DNA of 43,177 nucleotides from an uncultured Paracoccaceae bacterium. GTDB taxonomy: Bacteria > Pseudomonadota > Alphaproteobacteria > Rhodobacterales > Rhodobacteraceae. The notes under the pieces are model-generated. The model was not told the DNA's origin and did not search any database. It saw only the letters and a list, made by a program, of their open reading frames with translations. The stretch is from NCBI GenBank assembly GCA_937922155.1, contig CAKZVL010000002.1, positions 1 to 43,177 of the forward strand. The letters are read 5' to 3'. The translations under genes and the position numbers were made by a program. Shown in pieces: positions 8,425 to 17,205 of the stretch. Each line of letters starts with the position of its first letter. Within the stretch, counting starts at the first letter, position 1.

Positions 8425-8909
8425 GGATAGATATAAATTGGTGTGCCGATATTCACCATCGCATAGACTTCTTCAATCTCGCGATTTGTGACGGCGATAC
8501 ATCCCCAGGTCCAATCCTCTTCCATACTGAACGGATTAGGGGTTCCATGAATAAAAATGTCGCCACCGGGGTCCTTACCTAATGCCCGGGCCGTCGCTAT
8601 ATCATTGGCATTGGGATAGGAAATCCCCACAGATAAATGAAAGTTGCTGTCGGGGTTCTTTCGATCTATCAGATATGCCCCTTCGGGCGTGCGTCCATCG
8701 CCCTGAAACGCCTTGTGACCTTCCGGCGCAAAGCCAAGCACAAACGTGTACTGCTTCAAAAGCGAACGTTCATGCAGCAGTTGTAGTTTACGCTCACCCT
8801 TGAACACTTGAATGCGTGTGACTTCAGGTCCGGAATAGGTCCTGAACTTTGACGCGCAGGCCGAAAGAAAGCTCACGATCCCACCCAACACAAAAAAACG
8901 TCGAAACAT
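8421..8909 (-). CDS. L,D-transpeptidase family lipoprotein (YafK/ErfK-like)
   Basis: 162 residues from ATG 8909 (AAGGG upstream); an 11-codon upstream extension is less likely. The signal MFRRFFVLGGIVSFLSAC ends in lipobox LSAC, predicting lipidation of Cys18. The YkuD-type domain follows: GDGRTPEGAYLID (70-82), catalytic H121-G-T-P and C137 in T-W-G-C-I-A-V, 16 residues apart, with Trp replacing the usual His or Asn before the Gly. YafK-type enzymes may cleave the Braun lipoprotein-peptidoglycan bond rather than make cross-links, so hydrolase and transpeptidase are both possible. It differs clearly from the enzyme at 7103-7690. Confidence 0.87.
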   Translation of the reverse strand: MFRRFFVLGGIVSFLSACASKFRTYSGPEVTRIQVFKGERKLQLLHERSLLKQYTFVLGFAPEGHKAFQGDGRTPEGAYLIDRKNPDSNFHLSVGISYPNANDIATARALGKDPGGDIFIHGTPNPFSMEEDWTWGCIAVTNREIEEVYAMVNIGTPIYIYP

Positions 8910-8974
8910 TAATACTGCCCTTACCGGTCTCTGCCGTTCCATAAAACACTATCAAGATCGCCAAGCTATCGTCA

Positions 8975-10174
8975 TCACTTGCGCGTGAGAGAGGCAACAA
9001 CTTCAACATGGGCCGACCATCGAAACTGATCGACAACCTGTGCCCAATCCACCTCGAATCCAGCGGCCGTCAATGTGGCCACATCGCGTGCGAATGTCAC
9101 AGGATTGCATGACACCATCGCAATTTTTTTGATATTGGACCGGGCAAGCGTTGCCATCTGCGAACTTGCTCCAGCGCGCGGTGGATCAATGACAACCGCA
9201 TCATATTTATTTAGTTCATCCGGTTCTAACGGTCGTCGAAATAAATCTCGTGTTTCTGTGGTGACCCGTTTCAGCCCCGTGGCCAAACGCCAGCCTTTAT
9301 CAAGTGCGGCCATCATCGACGCGTCGCCTTCAACTGTATGAACCTCGGCTTGTTTTGCAATAGGCAACGCAAAGGTGCCACAGCCAGAAAACAAATCAAC
9401 AACGCGCTTTGAACCAGAAACACTCTCTAGCACAGCGGATAGCAGGGCATCCTCGCCATCCTTTGTCGCCTGCAAAAACGCGCCTGGTGGCGGAACCACA
9501 CGCACAGTGCCAAAGGTTTGATAGGGTGGAACACGCTCTACCACAGGCTCATCGTTCCATGTGAGGCGGGCCAACCCGTGCGATTGCACAAGCGCCGCAA
9601 GCTCAACACGAAGCACTTCCGTTAATTGCTGCGCCGTTTCCACGTGCACATCCGCACCCGCTTCAGACGCCGTGACCGTCAAATCAATCTCAGCTTTGCG
9701 AGAGGCCGCTAGAACCGTCAACTTTTCCAAGGTCGGCATCAAATTGAGAAGGTCAGGAACGATCAGCTGACACTCCGGAATCGTAACCACAACGCCGGAG
9801 CAACGCCCATGGAATCCCACCAGAGCACCCTTCTTGGTACGTGTCCCGGAAAACTTGGCCCGCCGACGTGAAGCGGGGGGAGAGATATGCATCGGCCGAA
9901 ACTGAGGAACAATCCCCTGTGCAGCCAGCGCACGTTCAACAATCCTTTGCTTCCACGTAGCTGTGAAAGCGTCGGACGCATGCTGCATCGAACAACCACC
10001 ACACCCTTTATAGTGCCTACATATCGCAGAAACGCGATCAACCGAAGGCGTCACAATCCGCGCGCCCTCATCCGTCAAATCGATGGTTTCGCCGGGCAAG
10101 ACCCGCGGCACCAACGTGCCATCCGTGGTGCGCCCCATACCAAGATGCGTCAGGCTTTCGATCAGTGTTTGCAT
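8975..10174 (-). CDS. 23S rRNA/tRNA m5U methyltransferase family protein (RlmD/TrmA-like)
   Basis: 399-residue class I SAM-dependent RNA uridine-C5 methyltransferase. An iron-sulfur site is suggested by C52...C58-G-G-C61 (CRHYKGCGGC) plus a later Cys in IPECQL. The SAM motif is VVDLFSGCGTFALPIA. Catalytic motifs are IDPPRAGASSQ and the nucleophile in MVSCNPVTFARD. The Fe-S motif favours RlmD/RlmC-type rRNA enzymes, but substrate is not certain. Its ATG directly follows the stop of the upstream ABC gene (TAAATG), indicating translational coupling with the exporter pair. An N-terminal TRAM domain is reduced to a short region (VPRVLPGE). Confidence 0.9.
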   Translation of the reverse strand: MQTLIESLTHLGMGRTTDGTLVPRVLPGETIDLTDEGARIVTPSVDRVSAICRHYKGCGGCSMQHASDAFTATWKQRIVERALAAQGIVPQFRPMHISPPASRRRAKFSGTRTKKGALVGFHGRCSGVVVTIPECQLIVPDLLNLMPTLEKLTVLAASRKAEIDLTVTASEAGADVHVETAQQLTEVLRVELAALVQSHGLARLTWNDEPVVERVPPYQTFGTVRVVPPPGAFLQATKDGEDALLSAVLESVSGSKRVVDLFSGCGTFALPIAKQAEVHTVEGDASMMAALDKGWRLATGLKRVTTETRDLFRRPLEPDELNKYDAVVIDPPRAGASSQMATLARSNIKKIAMVSCNPVTFARDVATLTAAGFEVDWAQVVDQFRWSAHVEVVASLTRK

Positions 10175-12010
10175 TTACTCGGCCGCGTCCTGCACATTGA
10201 TGAACCCACCAGACTGTCGGTTCCAATAACGGGCATAAAGCCCGTCCTTTTTCAAAAGCTCTTGATGGCTTCCTTGTTCTGCGACGCAGCCATCGTCAAG
10301 CACAACAATCCGATCCATGCGCGATAAAGTCGATAAACGATGCGCAATGGCGATCACCGTCTTTCCTTCCATCGCGGTTTCAAGGGCGGATTGGATCGAG
10401 GCCTCAACCTCAGAATCCAAGGCGCTGGTTGCTTCATCCAAAACAAGGATCGGGGCGTCCTTTAGAATAGCACGGGCGATTGCAATGCGCTGTCGCTGCC
10501 CACCTGATAGTTTAACGCCCCGCTCACCTAGATATGCATCATACCCGGTACGGTCGTTAAAATCGCGAAGCTTGCCGATAAATTCATCCGCCTCTGCACG
10601 TTCCGCAGCAAGGACAACATCCTCGTGCGAGGCTTCAGGATTACCATAAAGAATGTTGTCGCGCGCAGACCGGTTGAACATCGCCGTTTCTTGCGTGACC
10701 ATCCCGATATTGCGGCGCAGACTTTCTTGTTGCACGTGTTTGATGTTTTGCCCATCAATCAAAATGTCGCCGTCTTCAGGATCATACAGCCGCAACAAAA
10801 GCGACACTAACGTTGACTTTCCTGCACCTGACGCCCCAACAATCCCCAAACGCTCGCCCGGTTGGATGTGCAAATTCACACCATCAAGGCCACCCGTCTT
10901 TCCGCCGTACTGAAACCGAACATTGTTAAAATCAATTCGTCCGTCCGTCAGCTGCAGCAGTTTTGCGTCAGGATCATCAATCAGCTTATGAGCGGGGCTA
11001 AGCGTTTTGATCGCGTCTTCCAGCTCACCTAAATCAGAATACATCCCCAAAAGGGTGAAACTGACCCAACCTGTCATCTGCGCAAGGCGCAACCCAATCG
11101 CACCCGCAACAGCGATATCACCCGTACTCGCCGTACCTTGACCCCAAAAAATCAACGTCACGCCGACAAGCAATAGCGGTAGTGCGCCGCCCAGCGCCAT
11201 CAACGTGAAACGGAAGGTTGCAGAGGTCCAACCAAAATCGATCCCGCGTTCACGAAACGTCTGCATCGCATCTAAAGCCGCGCCATCTTCCAACCTTGCA
11301 TGAGCAAAAAGTTTGACAGTGCGTATGTTTGTCACCGTATCAACGACCTGCCCTGTCACCATGGCACGTGCCGCCGCCCTTGCCTTTGACCGGACCCGAA
11401 TCCGCGGCATAAAAAATCGGATCAGCCCGATGTAAACAATGACCCAAACAGCCAGCAATAGGGCCGAACGCGCGTCAAGCGAGAAAAGCAGGATTACAGA
11501 TCCGATCAACGACGCCAGAGCAAAAAGCACGGTGTGGATCATCTCCACCACCAATTGCGTTGCACTATTGGCCGCTTGCGCCTGCTTTTGCGCAATCCGC
11601 CCCGCAAAATCATCATCAAAGAAAGTTGCATCTTGCCCAAGCGTATGGCGGTGGAGCCGCGACATCACCATCCCATAGATAGATGGCGCGATGACGACGG
11701 TCTGAAAAACGCCAGTTGCGCCCATAACGATGGGGCGCAAGACCAGAAAGAACACAACAAGGCCGATGACCAATCCTGCGTTAGAGCCGAAAAATGCACC
11801 CGGATCAGACGCAAGCGCCGTGTCGATCACCCGCCCGAGGAGCAGTGCCGTCATGACTTCCAAAGCGCCTGCAAGAACCGAAACGATCGACCCAACGCAG
11901 ATGTAAGGAAATGCCCCCCTATACCCCCAGCGCAGGAAAGCCAGTAGTGTGCCAGGCGGTGGATCATTCACATGCGCGAAAGCATCAATTGCATGACTAA
12001 TCTGCTTCAT
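10175..12010 (-). CDS. ABC exporter half-transporter, second of pair
   Basis: 611-residue fused membrane/ATPase half-transporter. The N-terminal 330 or so residues contain about six hydrophobic segments (ABC type I exporter fold). The ATPase domain has Walker A GASGAGKST near 390, signature LSGGQRQR near 500, Walker B ILVLDEATSALD near 523 and the H-loop IAHRLS. All motifs are intact, so it should be active. Its start overlaps the preceding exporter gene by 4 bases, strongly suggesting a heterodimer. Substrate (lipid, drug or peptide) cannot be read from sequence. Confidence 0.93.
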   Translation of the reverse strand: MKQISHAIDAFAHVNDPPPGTLLAFLRWGYRGAFPYICVGSIVSVLAGALEVMTALLLGRVIDTALASDPGAFFGSNAGLVIGLVVFFLVLRPIVMGATGVFQTVVIAPSIYGMVMSRLHRHTLGQDATFFDDDFAGRIAQKQAQAANSATQLVVEMIHTVLFALASLIGSVILLFSLDARSALLLAVWVIVYIGLIRFFMPRIRVRSKARAAARAMVTGQVVDTVTNIRTVKLFAHARLEDGAALDAMQTFRERGIDFGWTSATFRFTLMALGGALPLLLVGVTLIFWGQGTASTGDIAVAGAIGLRLAQMTGWVSFTLLGMYSDLGELEDAIKTLSPAHKLIDDPDAKLLQLTDGRIDFNNVRFQYGGKTGGLDGVNLHIQPGERLGIVGASGAGKSTLVSLLLRLYDPEDGDILIDGQNIKHVQQESLRRNIGMVTQETAMFNRSARDNILYGNPEASHEDVVLAAERAEADEFIGKLRDFNDRTGYDAYLGERGVKLSGGQRQRIAIARAILKDAPILVLDEATSALDSEVEASIQSALETAMEGKTVIAIAHRLSTLSRMDRIVVLDDGCVAEQGSHQELLKKDGLYARYWNRQSGGFINVQDAAE

Positions 12011-13851
12011 ATCGCGTCGTCCTGATCTTGCCGCAGGAAACCGCCAGATTGCCGCGCCCAGAACCGACTGTACTGACCACCTTCCGCGAGCAATGCGTCA
12101 TGACTGCCCTCTTCGACAATACGACCTGCATCCATCACGATAATCCGATCCATATGCGCAATAGTGGAAAGACGATGGGCAATCGCGATCACTGTCTTTC
12201 CTTCCATCATGCTTTGAAGCGTGGATTGAATTGCTGCCTCGACCTCTGAATCTAGCGCGCTTGTGGCTTCATCCAATAACAGAATGGGTGCGTCCTTCAG
12301 AATAACACGCGCCAGCGCAACGCGTTGCCTCTGCCCACCTGACAGTTTGACGCCACGCTCTCCAACCAATGCATCGTAACCCTTGCGGCCATCGCTGTCT
12401 TCTAGACCTAGAATGAAATCATGCGCTGACGCCTTTTTCGCCGCCTCGATCATCTGATCTTCCGTGGCACTTGGCATGCCATACAGAATGTTGTCGCGCA
12501 CAGAGCGATGCAAAAGCGCGCTGTCCTGTTGTACCATCCCGATCGCGCGGCGCAGACTGTCTTGGGTAACTTCAGATATACTTTGCCCATCGATCTTAAT
12601 GTCGCCAGACTCAATGTCATAAAACCGCAAAATCAGCTTTATCAGGGTCGATTTTCCCGCACCAGATTGCCCAACCAATCCGATCTTTTCACCCGGCATT
12701 ATCGTCAGATCAACGTGATCTAACCCGCCCGTCTTGCGTCCGTAGTGATGGCTTAGGCCTTGAACCGTTATCTGTCCTGCTGAAACGTCAAGCGACTGCT
12801 TTGACCGATCCAAAAGCGCGATAGGTTGTGCGATGGTATCCATGCCCTCTTTGACAACGCCAAGCTCTCGGAAAAAGCTTGAGACGGCCCAAATGATCCA
12901 GCCACTCATCCCATTCATACGCAGGACAAGCGCGGTCGCGGCAGCGACAATCCCTAAGGACGCGGAACCCGTTTGCCAAAAATAGACGGCAAATCCCACA
13001 ACACCAACGACAAGCAAGCCGTTTAGCACAATCAGTGCAAAATCCATGATTGTGAAAAGGCGCATTTCAACTTGAAACGTGGTTCGCGTCTTTTCGATTG
13101 CCTCTTTGGTGTAATCGGTTTCCAGGTCATGGTGGGCAAACATTTTGACCGAGTGGATGTTGGTGTACCCATCCACAATCCGCCCTGTTGCAAGACTACG
13201 CGCGTCTGCAAATGCCTGGCTGGCAGGACCAATTTTGCGAATGACCCAATTCAACAAGAAAATATACGGCACAAGCCAAACCAACATGGGCACAAGCAAC
13301 CGCATGTCTGCATCACCCAGCAGGATGAACGCACCGATGATATAGGCAATCGCAAAAGCGATGGCGTCAAACAGTTGAAAAACGACCTCACCTGCGGCCG
13401 GTGGTGTCTGCACAACGCGATTGGCGATCCGACCCGCAAAATCGTTTTCAAACCAGCCAACAGACTGACGCAAAACCTGACGATACGCCCGCCAACGCAC
13501 CAAAGTGGCAAAGTTCGGCAGAATCGTATTGTTCAATAGGGCGACTTGAAAGACCTGCACGATAGGTCGCAAAAACAATAAAAAGATCGCAACAAGAACC
13601 AGTTCAAGACCCATGTCGGACCAGAACAGGTCTCTTTTGGCTTCGGTCAAATTATCGACCAAGCGGGCCAAATAGCCAAACAACCAAATCTCAATCGCAG
13701 CCGAAATAACCGACATAGTACCAGCCAGCCAAAACACCTTATGAAACGGACGCGCATAGTCACGCAGAAACGGCCAAAGCTTCTGCGGGGGCGCGTCTGT
13801 CTCCTCATACTCGGTGTACGGGTCGACGAGGCCTTCGAAAAATCGAAACAT
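12007..13851 (-). CDS. ABC exporter half-transporter, first of pair
   Basis: 614-residue ABC type I exporter with N-terminal membrane domain and C-terminal ATPase: Walker A GQSGAGKST near 394, signature LSGGQRQR near 502, Walker B ILLLDEATSALD near 523 and IAHRLS. It resembles its partner at 10175-12010 along its length, especially in the ATPase, so the pair probably arose by duplication and works as a heterodimer. I start at ATG 13851 (MFRFFEGLVDPY); the frame continues up to a TTG at 13902 without a ribosome site. It lies 63 bases after cca on the same strand. Confidence 0.93.
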   Translation of the reverse strand: MFRFFEGLVDPYTEYEETDAPPQKLWPFLRDYARPFHKVFWLAGTMSVISAAIEIWLFGYLARLVDNLTEAKRDLFWSDMGLELVLVAIFLLFLRPIVQVFQVALLNNTILPNFATLVRWRAYRQVLRQSVGWFENDFAGRIANRVVQTPPAAGEVVFQLFDAIAFAIAYIIGAFILLGDADMRLLVPMLVWLVPYIFLLNWVIRKIGPASQAFADARSLATGRIVDGYTNIHSVKMFAHHDLETDYTKEAIEKTRTTFQVEMRLFTIMDFALIVLNGLLVVGVVGFAVYFWQTGSASLGIVAAATALVLRMNGMSGWIIWAVSSFFRELGVVKEGMDTIAQPIALLDRSKQSLDVSAGQITVQGLSHHYGRKTGGLDHVDLTIMPGEKIGLVGQSGAGKSTLIKLILRFYDIESGDIKIDGQSISEVTQDSLRRAIGMVQQDSALLHRSVRDNILYGMPSATEDQMIEAAKKASAHDFILGLEDSDGRKGYDALVGERGVKLSGGQRQRVALARVILKDAPILLLDEATSALDSEVEAAIQSTLQSMMEGKTVIAIAHRLSTIAHMDRIIVMDAGRIVEEGSHDALLAEGGQYSRFWARQSGGFLRQDQDDAI

Positions 13852-13914
13852 GGGGGGCCTGCCTTGCGAAGTAATGAGGGCTTGATACCCCGGATCAGCC
13901 AAAAGGAAAACTGG

Positions 13915-15072
13915 TTAGGCCTTGCTGTCGTTAGCCATCACCAAAAGCTCTGCCTTGTTGAGCGCAAAGCGGGACATGATCCAGCGATTTTCTAGCTCCA
14001 TCAGGATTTTGCCAAGCGCAGCTCCCTGAAATTTCGGCATCAGGTCACTGGCGACCACCGGGCAAGTTTTCCCAACGCCTAAGCGTGCATCGCTAATATC
14101 CGATGACGCGACATCAACACCCATACGTGCCGCCCTCACCGCCAAAATTTCAATCGCATCCTGACCATATCGATAGCCAAGCTCTAGCGGTTCCTGGACA
14201 GACTGCAGCACTTTCAATCGCCGATGATCCGCCTTGGACATCCGAAGGTTATCCATCGTGTCCTGCCCGCCCAAACTTGCCAAGCGTCGAATGGGATCGG
14301 GCAAGAGATCAAGCTGACCTTCCAAATGAACCAAAACCGCTAATCCGCTCGTTTCCGCACCGGGCAAAATTCGCATCAATGCCCCAGCGTGACCCATTGC
14401 GCTGACGGCCGGCGCAGGGTTCGGCGCGCCCAGTAGTTTTAAGAGCTCTTGCCCAATGCGTTCTTTGGACAGTCCATCAATCCCATCAACATTGGAAGCG
14501 CAAGCCGCAAGCCCCTCTTGATCCAATCCGTTGGTCGCATCGCCATACCATGCGTAAAACCGAAAAAACCGCAGAATGCGCAGATAGTCTTCTTTGATCC
14601 GCTGGTTTGCATCATCAATAAACACGACCCGTCGCGCATATAGATCAGGCAAACCATTAACAGGATCAAAAACATGTCCGTCCTTGTCCGCATATAGCGC
14701 ATTCATCGTAAAATCGCGGCGACGCGCGTCATCTTCCATAGATGTGGAAAAACCGACAGTGGCATGACGACCATCTGTACTTAGATCATTGCGAAACGTG
14801 GTGACTTCAAACGGAAAATCATCCACTACCAACGTCACGGTGCCATGATCGATGCCAGTTGGAATGCACTTAATCCCGGCTTCCTTCGCAAACTTCTGAA
14901 CCCTAGATGGAACGGCATCGGTCGCGAGATCAAGATCTGAAACCGCTTGACCCAACAGCGCATTACGAACACAGCCGCCAACAAAGAACACCTGATGACC
15001 CGCTTGCGAAAGCATGCGGCAAACACGCTGCGAAGCTTCATTTTTCAGCCAAGGCGCTTCAATCCTTGTCAT
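13915..15072 (-). CDS. cca: CCA tRNA nucleotidyltransferase
   Basis: Adds or repairs the 3' CCA end of tRNAs; class II polymerase-beta-type enzyme. 385 residues from ATG 15072. Motifs: GGCVRNALL (32-40), metal ligands in D46-L-D48, RRDFTMNA, and the helical body with FRFYAWYGD and KERIGQELLKLL. The frame is open upstream to 15204, but that part lies inside the Nudix gene, so the internal start (MTRIEAPWL) is right and overlaps the Nudix stop by 14 bases. The C-terminal half is diverged, as usual. It heads the region leading into the ABC exporter pair. Confidence 0.94.
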   Translation of the reverse strand: MTRIEAPWLKNEASQRVCRMLSQAGHQVFFVGGCVRNALLGQAVSDLDLATDAVPSRVQKFAKEAGIKCIPTGIDHGTVTLVVDDFPFEVTTFRNDLSTDGRHATVGFSTSMEDDARRRDFTMNALYADKDGHVFDPVNGLPDLYARRVVFIDDANQRIKEDYLRILRFFRFYAWYGDATNGLDQEGLAACASNVDGIDGLSKERIGQELLKLLGAPNPAPAVSAMGHAGALMRILPGAETSGLAVLVHLEGQLDLLPDPIRRLASLGGQDTMDNLRMSKADHRRLKVLQSVQEPLELGYRYGQDAIEILAVRAARMGVDVASSDISDARLGVGKTCPVVASDLMPKFQGAALGKILMELENRWIMSRFALNKAELLVMANDSKA

Positions 15073-15661
15073 CGCACCACCGCTGCGCCAAGCCATGCAA
15101 AATTCGTGCCGTGGCGCCCCAGATATAATAGGGTCCATATGGAATCGTGTAATAATAACGCCGCGCGCCCTGCCAACGTCTGGACTGGATTTGATATCTC
15201 TCAAGGCTCAGAAAATGTGACAAAGGAACGCGAAACACTTCGCTCACTTCGCCTTCCTCCGGGGTCGCCACAAATTCTTTGTTAAGCAGCCCAACAACCG
15301 GCGTAACGGCAAATCGCGTGACGGTTTCGTGTTCAGGCAAACATCCAAGGATCTGAACATCGCTCGGCGGCAAACCAATTTCTTCACTAGCTTCGCGCAG
15401 TGCGGCGGCCTCAAGTGAGCTGTCTTCCGCGTCCATCTTGCCGCCGGGAAATGCGACCTGTCCGGGATGGTTCTTCAACTTTGTCGAACGCTTGGTCAGG
15501 ATCACGTCACCTTCTAACGTCACGCAAACCAACACAGCTGCAGGCGTCAGCAATCGATCAGGCGCAAGCGCAACGTCTGGGTTCAGGTCAAAATCAGAGG
15601 AGACAGCGCTTTCAACCGACAGCGCTGCGCGAAGCCTCTCTTCAGGGTCAAGACGGGTCAC
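15059..15661 (-). CDS. Nudix hydrolase, CoA pyrophosphatase type
   Basis: 200-residue Nudix enzyme. The Nudix box follows AFPGG and reads GGKMDAEDSS...REASEEIGL, satisfying G-x5-E-x7-R-E-x2-E-E-x-G. The segment just before it, LTKRSTKLKNHPGQVAFPGG, is the pattern of CoA diphosphatases (CoaPP/NudL), which cut coenzyme A to phosphopantetheine and 3',5'-ADP. Start: GTG 15661, with GAGG 6 bases upstream, is better than the TTG at 15673. It overlaps the hslO stop by 14 bases and cca by 14 bases, making hslO-nudix-cca a coupled run. Confidence 0.9.
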   Translation of the reverse strand: MTRLDPEERLRAALSVESAVSSDFDLNPDVALAPDRLLTPAAVLVCVTLEGDVILTKRSTKLKNHPGQVAFPGGKMDAEDSSLEAAALREASEEIGLPPSDVQILGCLPEHETVTRFAVTPVVGLLNKEFVATPEEGEVSEVFRVPLSHFLSLERYQIQSRRWQGARRYYYTIPYGPYYIWGATARILHGLAQRWCDDKD

Positions 15662-16640
15662 TTGTCGCCTCAAACCCTAAGGTTTCCGGCTGAAACACGT
15701 AGTGGGCCCCACAGAATTGGCAATCTGCAGTTACAGTCCCCTCGTCCGTCGTCATCGTCGCTATATCCTTGGCCGAATAAATTGAAAGACTCTGACGAAC
15801 GCGATCATCCGAACAAGTACACCCGAATTGCACCGGTTGCGCATCAAATACCCGAGGGCTTTCTTCGTGAAACAACCGAACCAACAAATCTGTTGGCTGG
15901 ATCGTCGGCCCAATCAGCTCCAATTCCTCAACAGTGTCCAAAAGCGTGTTAACCCGCAGCCAGTTTTCGCCTTCGTCAGCATCCAGAACATCATCGGCCG
16001 TCAACAAACCATCTTCGCCGGATCCGCCCTCAGATTTCATCTCTGGCGATGCTTTGGGCATATGCTGCAACATGATGCCCCCTGCCCGCCATTGCGTTTC
16101 TTCACCCGGCATCTGGCTGCGCCCAGAACTGAGCGAGAACCGCGTAGGCAATTGCTCTGACTGCGCAAAATAGGTCTCTGCACATGCCATGAGAGACTTG
16201 CCAGACAATGGTGTCACACCTTGGTATGGGGCCATATCCTGCCCTTGATCGATGAGAATAGCAAAGTAACCATCCCCAACTTGCGAAAACGGATCAGTAT
16301 CATGATCAAGCTTTTCTGCATCATAACTGGCATATGCACGAATACGTCCCGGCTCCCCCTTGTTAGCCGGACCATAGTAATCCGTTGCGATCAAACGCAC
16401 AGGACCACTGGATCGAACCTGCAAAGACAACTTCCAACGCAGCTTGATTGACTGACCAATTAGGGCTGTGAGCATCGCCATCTCTGCAACCAACCCTTCG
16501 ACTAGCGGCGGATAGTCATGCTGCGCCAATACCTTTTCAAGCACACCATCAAGACGCGCAATGCGTCCGCGGATATCAGAACGATCAAGTTGGAACGGCA
16601 AAACAGTGTCGTCCCAAGCAGTTTTTGAGCCAAGGGTCAT
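15648..16640 (-). CDS. hslO: Hsp33 redox-regulated chaperone
   Basis: Cytoplasmic holdase chaperone switched on by oxidation of a C-terminal zinc centre. 330 residues. The four zinc cysteines are present as C-T-C (in FGCTCSDDRVRQSL) and C-Q-F-C (in CQFCGAHYVF), the standard CxC...CxxC. The N-terminal domain includes LRWKLSLQVRSSGPVRLIATD and the GDGYFAI/QGVTPLSG stretches. ATG 16640 has AAGGAAAG upstream. It diverges from a second Nudix gene. Confidence 0.95.
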   Translation of the reverse strand: MTLGSKTAWDDTVLPFQLDRSDIRGRIARLDGVLEKVLAQHDYPPLVEGLVAEMAMLTALIGQSIKLRWKLSLQVRSSGPVRLIATDYYGPANKGEPGRIRAYASYDAEKLDHDTDPFSQVGDGYFAILIDQGQDMAPYQGVTPLSGKSLMACAETYFAQSEQLPTRFSLSSGRSQMPGEETQWRAGGIMLQHMPKASPEMKSEGGSGEDGLLTADDVLDADEGENWLRVNTLLDTVEELELIGPTIQPTDLLVRLFHEESPRVFDAQPVQFGCTCSDDRVRQSLSIYSAKDIATMTTDEGTVTADCQFCGAHYVFQPETLGFEATSDPS

Positions 16641-16719
16641 AGGCTTTCCTTAAGTGTTCGAATTGGGCATATCCCGGCGATATAGTCAGGGCAAGTTCGG
16701 GACCAAGGATCAAATAAGC

Positions 16720-17154
16720 ATGATCAGACGATATGGCAATCCACCCAAGCAGGGACAAAACTATGCCGTGCGCCATGGTGCCTATGGAATTCTGCCGCGC
16801 GATGGGCAGCTCTTACTTACGTGGCAAGGCGGCATTCATAACGAAGTGCAACTGCCCGGCGGTGGGATTGATCCGGGCGAAAGCGCAATTGCAGCCCTGC
16901 ACCGCGAAGTGTTCGAAGAAACAGGATGGCGTATTTCAACACCCCAAAAGCTGGGCGTTTATCGCCGGTTTGTATTTATGCCCGACTACGACAAATGGGC
17001 TGAAAAAATCTGCCATATCTATCTGGCCCGCCCGACCCTCACACTGGGGCCCCCGACAGAGCCGGAACATTTCCCCATCTGGATGAGCAAAAGCGCAGCC
17101 CAAAGTCAGCTCAGCAATACTGGCGACGCCGCCTTTTTGTCTCGGTTGCTCTGA
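16720..17154 (+). CDS. Nudix hydrolase
   Basis: 144-residue stand-alone Nudix enzyme from ATG 16720, with AAGGA about 11 bases upstream; an in-frame GTG at 16654 overlaps the divergent promoter and is not preferred. The Nudix box is PGGGIDPGES...REVFEETGW, matching the consensus. Beyond the box the sequence (RFVFMPDYDKWAEKICHIY) does not identify a substrate; nucleoside diphosphate derivatives are typical. It reads toward argG, 51 bases away, and may share a transcript with it. Confidence 0.88.
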   Translation: MIRRYGNPPKQGQNYAVRHGAYGILPRDGQLLLTWQGGIHNEVQLPGGGIDPGESAIAALHREVFEETGWRISTPQKLGVYRRFVFMPDYDKWAEKICHIYLARPTLTLGPPTEPEHFPIWMSKSAAQSQLSNTGDAAFLSRLL

Positions 17155-17205
17155 CCTCAAAAACCCGGTATCGCGCCTCAAATCTTTATCACACAGAGGT
17201 CACTT

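Noticed and set aside
14743-14751. TTTTCCACA-like DnaA box on the minus strand in cca
   Set aside because: An isolated match inside coding sequence with no neighbouring boxes; expected by chance in a window this size.
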